Shown in pieces: positions 1-5,333 of a stretch of 9,620 nucleotides of DNA; position 1 is the first letter of the stretch, and every line of letters begins with the position of its first letter. Both the position numbers and the translations under genes were made by a program. The notes below the pieces were generated by a model. That model made no database searches. It saw nothing but the letters and a program-made list of their open reading frames with translations, and was not told where the DNA came from. The stretch comes from Thermoplasmatales archaeon (GTDB lineage Archaea > Thermoplasmatota > E2 > UBA202 > DSCA01), in assembly GCA_011049295.1 (NCBI GenBank), contig DSCA01000138.1, positions 1-9,620 on the forward strand, written 5' to 3'.

Positions 1-50
1 GATGAGCACCTTCCTCAATCCCGGCAGCCGTTAAGGCTTTTCTCATTATC
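1..50. other. Window edge; possible end or start of a cut-off neighbouring gene
   Basis: Too little sequence is present to call a gene. On the plus strand one frame runs from the edge to a TAA at 32-34, ending ...STFLNPGSR, which could be the tail of an upstream gene. On the minus strand an ATG at 46-44 opens a frame (MRKALTAAGIEEG...) that runs off the left edge and would be divergent from the DUF1015 gene. Neither has enough length or a convincing ribosome-binding site to decide. The TATA-like box at 51-58 is too close to the minus-strand ATG to serve it. Confidence 0.2.
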
Positions 51-58
51 TTTATAAA
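51..58 (+). promoter_or_regulatory. Archaeal TATA box for the DUF1015 gene
   Basis: TTTATAAA lies here. Archaeal transcription usually starts about 25 bases after the centre of the TATA box, which predicts a start near position 80. That would put the ATG at 69 upstream of the mRNA start and leave the ATG at 90 with a leader of about 10 bases. The box therefore supports 90 as the true start codon. Confidence 0.6.
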
Positions 59-80
59 GCATGCCGGCATGTCCTTCACA

Positions 81-85
81 GGTGA
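81..85 (+). promoter_or_regulatory. Ribosome-binding site that selects the ATG at 90
   Basis: GGTGA, complementary to the 16S rRNA 3' end, sits four bases before the ATG at 90 and inside the longer frame that begins at 69. It decides the start in favour of 90. Confidence 0.55.
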
Positions 86-89
86 AAAC

Positions 90-1235
90 ATGGTCAAGGT
101 GCGAGCCTTTCCCGGCCTTCGGGCCCCGGACCCCGAATCGTTTTGTGTGAAACCCTACGACGTTATCAGCGACAGGGAGCTGGCGGAGCTCCGCAAGAGC
201 GACAACGCCGTACACATCATTCTCCCCGAGGGAGAGGGCGAGGAGGTCTATGCCAATGCACGGAGGGCCTTCCACCAGGTGCTTCCCTCCCTGGTCCGTG
301 ATCCTCCCTCCATGTATCTCTACCAGGAGAGCAGCCCTGCCTTCAGCCAGCGGGGATTCATTGTTGCCGTCTCTCTGGAGGACTATGCATCGGGGCGCAT
401 CAAAAAGCACGAGGAAACCCGGGAGAAGCCCCTGAAGGACCGCATCAAGCACATCGAGGCCACCCGTGCCAACACCGGACTGGTGTGGACCATGTTTCGA
501 AGCCAGACGGAGCTCAAGCAGGTTATGGACCAGGCTATGCAGCAGCAGCCCCTGTGCGACTTCCGGAAGTTCGGCTATCGCCACCGGCTGTGGCGGATTG
601 GTGACTCGCCCACCATCCAGCGCATCCAGTCCCTGCTTGAGGGTCAGCCGCTGTACATCGCCGACGGGCATCATCGCATTGCCGCCGCCTACGAATACTC
701 CCGGCATCACACGGAGGAGGAGGCCCAGTACGCCATGGTGTTTGCAGCCAGCGACGACGAGGTGCGCATTTTGCCCTACAACCGGGTGGTGACCACCATC
801 GAGAGGCCGGATTTTGAGGAGGCCCTGGGCCAGTACTTCCGGGTTGAAAGGTTGCCGCAGTTCCGGAAGCCACGAAAACACGAGATTCACATGTACTGGC
901 GCCAGCAGTGGTGGCGGCTGCTTCCCTGGGACATACCGGAGGACCCGGTGGCCTCCCTGGACGTCAGCCTTTTGCAGAACAAGCTGCTGGCTCCCATACT
1001 GGGCATCACTGACATCCGAAACGACCCCCGGATTTTTTTCGTGGGCGGTGACCTGCCCCGCGAGGAATATGAACGCCTGGTGGACGAAGAGGGCAACGAA
1101 GCCGCTTTCTACCTGCATCCCACCAGCGTCCAAGAGCTGGAGCAGGTTGCGGACGAGCAGCTCAGCATGCCTCCCAAGTCCACCTGGTTTGACCCCAAGC
1201 TGCTCACCGGCCTGGTGTTTCACTCGTTGCGCTGA
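90..1235 (+). CDS. DUF1015 family protein (COG4198), function unknown
   Basis: From the ATG at 90 the product is 381 residues, close to the usual family length of about 400. An in-frame ATG at 69 exists, but the TATA box (51-58) and GGTGA (81-85) favour 90. Family hallmarks are visible in order: PYDVIS at residues 22-27, a long N-terminal region, HEETREKPLKDR starting at H107, and YIADGHHR at 189-196. The GHHR signature is the most conserved element of DUF1015. No signal peptide or membrane segment is seen, so it is probably cytosolic. The biochemical role is not established as far as I know. The family has been linked to the ParB/sulfiredoxin-like fold, and the GHHR loop resembles the nucleotide-binding loop of that fold, so a nucleotide-dependent enzyme is possible; that is inference. 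It is transcribed from its own promoter and converges on mevalonate kinase with 30 bases between the stops. Confidence 0.9.
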   Translation: MVKVRAFPGLRAPDPESFCVKPYDVISDRELAELRKSDNAVHIILPEGEGEEVYANARRAFHQVLPSLVRDPPSMYLYQESSPAFSQRGFIVAVSLEDYASGRIKKHEETREKPLKDRIKHIEATRANTGLVWTMFRSQTELKQVMDQAMQQQPLCDFRKFGYRHRLWRIGDSPTIQRIQSLLEGQPLYIADGHHRIAAAYEYSRHHTEEEAQYAMVFAASDDEVRILPYNRVVTTIERPDFEEALGQYFRVERLPQFRKPRKHEIHMYWRQQWWRLLPWDIPEDPVASLDVSLLQNKLLAPILGITDIRNDPRIFFVGGDLPREEYERLVDEEGNEAAFYLHPTSVQELEQVADEQLSMPPKSTWFDPKLLTGLVFHSLR

Positions 1236-1265
1236 ATGACCTCCGGGCCTGGCCGCCCTGCAGGG

Positions 1266-2198
1266 CTACACCCATACCTTGGTGCCCTCGCGGGATATAG
1301 AGGTCACCAGGGCCTTGCCCCCCGCTTTCTCTATGGCGATGGCTACCTTTTCCGGCTCGTCGGTGAGGGCAATCATGCTCCCGCCGCCCCCCGCTCCGGT
1401 GAGCTTGGCTCCGTAGGCACCGGCCCGGAGGGATGCCTGAATGAGTTTTTCCAGTTCCGGGGAGCTGGCTCCCAGGGTGTGCAGTATCTTCTGGCTTTCG
1501 GTCATGGCCTCTCCCAGGGACACAAAGTCGCTGTGGGCCAGAGCCGCAATGCCCTCCTCCACCCATCCGCCGATGTCCTGGGTCAATTCGCGGGCAAAGC
1601 CGGAGTAGTTGACGAAGCGGCGCACCTTTTTCACCAGCTGAGGCGTTTTTGACTTGACCCCGGTCACCCCCACCACGATGTCCATCTCCGGTGCGGGGAT
1701 GCTGTGCACATACCAGGTACGGTCCTTGCGGGATATCTTCCAGATGAAGTGGTCCCTCTTTTCCCGGGCCAGGACGATGGCCGATCCCTGGGTGCAGGCA
1801 GACGTGTCGTTGGGGCTGCCTCCCCGCTGCACCTCGTATTCCACGGCAAAGGCCCTTTGTGCCACCTCCTCCGGAGAAAACGATTGCTGGAGGGTGAGCA
1901 GGCAGGCCACGCTGGCCGTGGTGATGGCCGCCGACGAGCCCAGGCCGCTGGCCGAGGGAATCTTGGAGTAGGTCACCACTTCCAGGGGTTCTCCCTGCCA
2001 ATATTTGTCGATGGCATGCTTGATGTAGGTATGGCGGCGACTGTCCAGGGGGCGGCCGTTGACGGTGGCCGCGCTTCCCTCCTGCATTTCCACCCCCACC
2101 CGCAGGTCGATGGCCACCGACAGGCAGGGTTGTCCGTACAGGACCCCGTGTTCGCCCAGAAGAATGATTTTTCCGGGAACCGAAGCAACCGCCATCAT
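1266..2198 (-). CDS. mvk: Mevalonate kinase (GHMP kinase family)
   Basis: It phosphorylates mevalonate to 5-phosphomevalonate with ATP, an early cytosolic step in making the isoprenoid chains of archaeal lipids. Numbered from the ATG at 2195, residues 7-16 are PGKIILLGEH, the GHMP N-terminal signature. The ATP-binding loop PSASGLGSSAA is at 80-90, SPNDT at 127-131 carries the expected catalytic Asp (D130), and the C-terminal GHMP motif KLTGAGGGGSM begins at 264. The length of about 309 residues is normal. The frame extends to an ATG at 2249, but that codon lies only a few bases past the TATA element at 2251-2258 and so upstream of the predicted mRNA start near 2229. The tandem ATGs at 2198 and 2195, preceded by GAGG at 2202-2199, fit better and match the family N-terminus. 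Choosing between the two ATGs is uncertain. Homoserine or galactokinase-type GHMP enzymes are unlikely given the LLGEHGVLYG motif. Confidence 0.93.
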   Translation of the reverse strand: MMAVASVPGKIILLGEHGVLYGQPCLSVAIDLRVGVEMQEGSAATVNGRPLDSRRHTYIKHAIDKYWQGEPLEVVTYSKIPSASGLGSSAAITTASVACLLTLQQSFSPEEVAQRAFAVEYEVQRGGSPNDTSACTQGSAIVLAREKRDHFIWKISRKDRTWYVHSIPAPEMDIVVGVTGVKSKTPQLVKKVRRFVNYSGFARELTQDIGGWVEEGIAALAHSDFVSLGEAMTESQKILHTLGASSPELEKLIQASLRAGAYGAKLTGAGGGGSMIALTDEPEKVAIAIEKAGGKALVTSISREGTKVWV

Positions 2199-2250
2199 CC
2201 TCAATACTGCTGGTCGGGTAAAAAGGTTACTGTTGGTGGCGGCAGACATC

Positions 2251-2258
2251 TATTTATG
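2251..2258. promoter_or_regulatory. Shared TATA element for mevalonate kinase (-) and HAD phosphatase (+)
   Basis: The sequence TATTTATG reads CATAAATA on the opposite strand, so it is TATA-like in both directions. Reading plus, its centre is 26 bases before the HAD ATG at 2281, which would make that mRNA leaderless. Reading minus, transcription would start near 2229, about 31 bases before the mevalonate kinase ATGs. No other TATA-like box lies between the two genes. Confidence 0.5.
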
Positions 2259-2280
2259 CCCGGACCTATTCACCCTGGGT

Positions 2281-2919
2281 ATGGCTCATCTGCTGGTTTT
2301 TGACTTTGACGGTGTGCTGGTAGACTCCCTGGACGTTTTTATGCCCGCCTTCCTGGAGGCCTGCCGACGGGAGGGGGCCCCCCTGAAGGATGAGGCAGAT
2401 TTTTTCCGCCTGCTGGAGGACAACCTCTACCTGGGAATGATGAATAGAGGTATGTCCCGGTCCACCATCCTGCGGATAGTGCTGCAGGTGAAAGAAGCCA
2501 TCATGAGCAGCTGGGGCCGCTTGCAGGTGTTCCCGGGCATGGCCGAGGTGGTGCGCTCTCTCTCCGCCATCCATAGCCTGGTGGTGGTTACCTCCAACGA
2601 GACGGAAACGGTAGAGACATTCCTGGCCGACCGAGACCTGCCCTGGTTTGACCGGGTCATCGGCTCCGACCGGGAGCCTGTCAAGGCCACCATTTTGGCT
2701 GGTCTCCGGCAGGAGTTCCCGGGCCTCTCCTGCTTCTACATCGGAGATACCATCGGCGACATTCGGGAGGGGAGGCAGGCGGGAGTGAAAACGGTGGGGG
2801 TGACTTGGGGATGGCACGGCCCGCGGGTCGGCCAGGCACAGCCGGACCACCTGGTGCATCGGCCGGCGGAGCTGGCGGCGCTGTTTGCCCCTCAGCCGTG
2901 GACAGAAAAAAAAAGATAA
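2281..2919 (+). CDS. HAD-superfamily phosphatase, phosphoglycolate phosphatase-like
   Basis: The 212-residue product has all four HAD motifs. Motif I is FDFDGVLVDS (D8 nucleophile, D10), motif II is VVTSN with T104/S105, motif III is K135, and motif IV is GDTIGD with D156 and D160. The helical cap between residues about 17 and 85 is of the C1 type seen in phosphoglycolate phosphatases and beta-phosphoglucomutases. It is probably a cytosolic Mg-dependent phosphomonoesterase; the substrate cannot be read from the sequence. The reading frame extends upstream to 2059, but that part overlaps mevalonate kinase, and the ATG at 2281 gives the canonical N-terminus. The TATA element 26 bases upstream and the lack of a Shine-Dalgarno suggest a leaderless mRNA. 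A run of nine A residues (2906-2914) at the 3' end encodes the final EKKR and is a possible slippage or sequencing-error site. Confidence 0.9.
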   Translation: MAHLLVFDFDGVLVDSLDVFMPAFLEACRREGAPLKDEADFFRLLEDNLYLGMMNRGMSRSTILRIVLQVKEAIMSSWGRLQVFPGMAEVVRSLSAIHSLVVVTSNETETVETFLADRDLPWFDRVIGSDREPVKATILAGLRQEFPGLSCFYIGDTIGDIREGRQAGVKTVGVTWGWHGPRVGQAQPDHLVHRPAELAALFAPQPWTEKKR

Positions 2920-2921
2920 GC

Positions 2922-2928
2922 ATTTATA
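2922..2928 (+). promoter_or_regulatory. Archaeal TATA box for the receiver-domain gene
   Basis: ATTTATA lies just after the HAD stop codon and is preceded by a purine-rich A/G run (2905-2920) that could act as a BRE. Its centre is about 31 bases before the ATG at 2956, so the mRNA would have a leader of roughly five bases or none. Confidence 0.6.
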
Positions 2929-2955
2929 GCCGCAGGTCAATTAATCGGGGTCCAG

Positions 2956-3339
2956 ATGACCAAGCGGCTGTTGATCGTGGAAGACGAGCAGGACATGCAG
3001 AACCTCATGCAGATTTACCTTCAGCGCTCGGGCCTGGATGTGGAGCTGCACCAGGCGTTCACCGGAGAGGAGGGTGTGTCCATGTACTGGAGCATGATGA
3101 ACGACGGGGCTCCCCCCCACCTGGTGATTATGGACCTCAAATTGCCCGGCATTGACGGGGTGGAGGCCACCCGCCGCATTGTCGAGCTGGACCCCGGAGC
3201 CCGTATCTACGGCTTTACTGCCTTCTTCGAGACCATCTGGGCCACCAAGCTGCGGGAGGCCGGGGCACGGGGGGTGATACCCCGACCCATCGGTTTTGAC
3301 GGATTTATAGACAAAATCAGGGGCCTTCTGCAGGAGTAA
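2956..3339 (+). CDS. Stand-alone response regulator receiver protein
   Basis: The 127-residue product is one CheY-like receiver domain with no output domain. The acidic pair E9-D10 and phospho-acceptor D60 (in VIMDLKLPGIDG) are present, and T88 fills the conserved Ser/Thr position. The switch Lys normally found in a K-P pair is replaced by Arg (R110 in VIPRPIGF). The protein should still bind Mg and could be phosphorylated, but the K-to-R change may alter the response. Single-domain receivers in archaea often act as phosphate relays or protein-protein switches. No intact histidine kinase is adjacent; the only kinase-like gene in the window is the truncated one at 6575-7054. It has its own TATA box and ends 30 bases before the oxidoreductase gene, so read-through into that gene is plausible. 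Confidence 0.92.
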   Translation: MTKRLLIVEDEQDMQNLMQIYLQRSGLDVELHQAFTGEEGVSMYWSMMNDGAPPHLVIMDLKLPGIDGVEATRRIVELDPGARIYGFTAFFETIWATKLREAGARGVIPRPIGFDGFIDKIRGLLQE

Positions 3340-3369
3340 ATGTCATTAACGGGGACCTGATACCCCTGC

Positions 3370-4650
3370 ATGAACGTTATTGTAATCGGAGGCGGAGCCG
3401 CCGGGGCCACCGCCGCCCAGTTTGCCCGCAAGCACCACCGCACCGCGGACATCACCGTGTTTGAGCAGGGGCCCTATCCCCAGTATTCCAAGTGTGCTCT
3501 TCCCTGGGTGATTGCCGGCGACCTGGCCCCGGAGGCAGTCATTGAGTTCAGCGAGGAGTGGTTTGCCAAGGCCCGCATTGACCTGTGTCTGGGAACCCCG
3601 GTCCGGGAAATAGACCTGGACAACCGCACGGTGAGCACCGGCGGCCAATGGTACAGCTACGATGCCCTTGTTCTGGCCACCGGCGCATCTCCCTCCTCCC
3701 CCGTCCCGCCCGCGGGGAACACGTTTTTTCTGCGCACCCTGGACGACGCCCGGGCCATCGCTGCAGCTGCCCGGAACGGAGGGCGGGCCATCATCATAGG
3801 GGCCGGCCTGATCGGCCTGGAGACGGCGGAAGCCCTGCACCGCCGGGGACTGGAGGTTACGGTGCTGGAGTTTCTCCCCGAGGCTCTGCTCACCATGCTG
3901 GACCGGGATATGGCGGAGGTGGCGCGGAGCCGCATGCCGGACATCCATTTTCACTTTCAGTACCGGGTGACCGACATCGCCGCGCGGGAAGACATGGTGG
4001 TGACCGCCGTGGACGGAGAGGGCGCCCCGGTGTCGTTTGAGGGAGACCTGGTCATTGTGGCCACCGGCAACCGCCCCAACATCGACCTAGCTCCCTCCCT
4101 CGCCGACAGGGCCATCGTGGTGGACGAGCGCTGCCAGACCCGCCGGGAGGACGTCTATGCGGTGGGCGACTGCACCCGGTACAGGGACCGTCTGGGCAAC
4201 GACGTGGTGGTGGGGCTGGGCAGCATAGCCGTCCGGCAGGCCATGGTGGCCGGGGAAAACGCGGTGGGCGGAGAGGCGGTCATGCCTCCCCTGCTCAACG
4301 CCCGCACCACCCGTCTTTTCGGCACGGAAATCGCCGCCGTGGGCCCGGTCAGCGACACACTGCCCTTCAGGCCGGTGGTGGGCAAGTTCACCGGTAGCAC
4401 CCTCCCCGAGTACATGCCCGGAGAGGAGGTGACGGTGAAGGTGCTGGCCGACAGGGAGGGAAACCTGGTGGGCGCACAGGCCGTGGGCCCGGGAGCGGCG
4501 CAGCGCATCAACAAGTTTGCTCTTGCCATCCATGCCGGCCTGGACCTAAACTCCTTTCTGGGCACCGAGACCGCCTATGCCCCCCCGGTGGCACCGGTCA
4601 TCGACGTCTCCAGCGTGGCCTGCGACATGGCCCGTCGCCGGATACGGTGA
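3370..4650 (+). CDS. FAD/NAD(P)-dependent oxidoreductase, NADH oxidase / CoA-disulfide reductase type
   Basis: The 426-residue flavoprotein has an FAD-binding Rossmann motif at the N-terminus (VIVIGGGAAGATAA, GxGxxG at 7-12), ATGAS at 103-107, a second NAD(P)-binding motif GAGLIG at 144-149, and the FAD-contacting YAVGDC segment. A single redox Cys, C42 in YSKCALPW, sits where NADH oxidases and CoA-disulfide reductases of the class III pyridine nucleotide-disulfide oxidoreductases carry theirs. The C-terminal dimerisation domain ends with YAPPVAPVID, matching the usual Y-(S/A)-PP-(F/V) motif. Likely reactions are NAD(P)H-dependent reduction of oxygen, CoA disulfide or a persulfide/polysulfide; the sequence does not decide among them. 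No rhodanese domain is fused. The ATG lacks an obvious Shine-Dalgarno. A TATA-like stretch inside the upstream gene (3303-3309) is a possible weak promoter, but co-transcription with the receiver gene is equally likely. Fibrillarin follows after five bases. Confidence 0.9.
   Translation: MNVIVIGGGAAGATAAQFARKHHRTADITVFEQGPYPQYSKCALPWVIAGDLAPEAVIEFSEEWFAKARIDLCLGTPVREIDLDNRTVSTGGQWYSYDALVLATGASPSSPVPPAGNTFFLRTLDDARAIAAAARNGGRAIIIGAGLIGLETAEALHRRGLEVTVLEFLPEALLTMLDRDMAEVARSRMPDIHFHFQYRVTDIAAREDMVVTAVDGEGAPVSFEGDLVIVATGNRPNIDLAPSLADRAIVVDERCQTRREDVYAVGDCTRYRDRLGNDVVVGLGSIAVRQAMVAGENAVGGEAVMPPLLNARTTRLFGTEIAAVGPVSDTLPFRPVVGKFTGSTLPEYMPGEEVTVKVLADREGNLVGAQAVGPGAAQRINKFALAIHAGLDLNSFLGTETAYAPPVAPVIDVSSVACDMARRRIR
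4646..4650 (+). promoter_or_regulatory. Ribosome-binding site for fibrillarin, overlapping the previous stop codon
   Basis: GGTGA lies five bases before the ATG at 4656 and its last three bases are the oxidoreductase stop codon TGA. This favours the ATG at 4656 over the GTG at 4647 and suggests translational coupling between the two genes. Confidence 0.6.
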
Positions 4651-4655
4651 CCGGG

Positions 4656-5333
4656 ATGAGGCAGTGCTTTCCGGGTGTGTTCGAAAGGGGGGGCAAGCTG
4701 TACACCAAAAACCGGGTCCCCGGCCAGCAGGTATATGGGGAGACGCTGGTGGTGGAGGACGGCGTTGAATATCGCTCCTGGAACCCCTACAAGAGCAAGC
4801 TGGCAGCGGCCATCATGAACGGCCTGCAGAATTTTCCTCTGAGCCACTGTAGCACCGTGCTCTACCTGGGGGCGGCCACCGGGACCACCGTCTCCCACCT
4901 CTCGGACATTGCCACCCAGGGCCTCATCTATGCCGTGGAGATAGCGTCGGGAGCCATGCGCAAACTCCTGCTCCTGTGCCGTAGCCGCCCTCACCTGGTT
5001 CCCATTCTGGGGGATGCGGGCAAGCCCCGCACCTACCGGGCGCAGGTGGGCCAGGTGGACCTGCTGTACCAGGACATCGCCCAGAGGGACCAGGTGGACA
5101 TCTTCTGTAAAAACATGGCTCTGTTCAGGCCCGCCTGGGGCATGATTATGGTGAAGGCCCGGAGCATCGACGTGGGTCGCCATCCCCATCACATTTTCAG
5201 GGAGGCGGAGCGTAGCCTCGGCCAGTTGTACCACGTGCAGGAATCGGTGTCTCTGGACCCTTACTGCCGGGACCACCGGGCCCTGCTAATCCGCAGCCCG
5301 GGCTTAGGCCAGGGGAAGGACAAGGCGGCTTAG
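4656..5333 (+). CDS. flpA: Fibrillarin-like rRNA/tRNA 2'-O-methyltransferase
   Basis: This is the SAM-dependent methyltransferase of archaeal box C/D sRNPs, which adds 2'-O-methyl groups to rRNA and tRNA at guide-RNA-selected sites together with Nop5 and L7Ae. From the ATG at 4656 the product is 225 residues, the usual size. Diagnostic segments are TKNRVPGQQVYGE (17-29), EYRSWNPYKSKLAAA (38-52), SAM motif I LYLGAATGTTVSHLSD (69-84), E95 in YAVE, D120-A121, YQDIAQ (138-143) and KARSID near the C-terminal third. A GTG at 4647, overlapping the preceding stop, is an alternative start three codons upstream. The gene is five bases downstream of the oxidoreductase, and its last 30 bases overlap the convergent peptidase gene. 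The nop5 gene, which commonly neighbours fibrillarin in archaea, is not in this window. Confidence 0.96.
   Translation: MRQCFPGVFERGGKLYTKNRVPGQQVYGETLVVEDGVEYRSWNPYKSKLAAAIMNGLQNFPLSHCSTVLYLGAATGTTVSHLSDIATQGLIYAVEIASGAMRKLLLLCRSRPHLVPILGDAGKPRTYRAQVGQVDLLYQDIAQRDQVDIFCKNMALFRPAWGMIMVKARSIDVGRHPHHIFREAERSLGQLYHVQESVSLDPYCRDHRALLIRSPGLGQGKDKAA

Noticed and set aside
15..1223. Long minus-strand open frame of about 400 codons opposite the DUF1015 gene
   Set aside because: It is a GC-driven antisense shadow. The plus-strand frame carries clear family motifs, a TATA box and a ribosome-binding site, and the minus frame shows no recognisable domain.
1236..1265. Terminator between the convergent DUF1015 and mevalonate kinase genes
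   Set aside because: The 30-base gap is GC-rich and has neither an oligo-T run nor a convincing hairpin on either strand.
2059..2280. N-terminal extension of the HAD phosphatase
   Set aside because: It runs antisense through mevalonate kinase and lies upstream of the predicted transcription start. The HAD motif I sits right after the ATG at 2281.
3303..3309. ATTTATA as a promoter for the oxidoreductase
   Set aside because: It encodes residues of the receiver protein and would give a leader of over 30 bases without a Shine-Dalgarno. I kept it only as a weak possibility in the gene entry.
3340..3360. Six-codon open frame (MSLTGT) between the receiver and oxidoreductase genes
   Set aside because: It is too short to support, has no distinct ribosome-binding site beyond the end of the upstream gene, and is likely chance.
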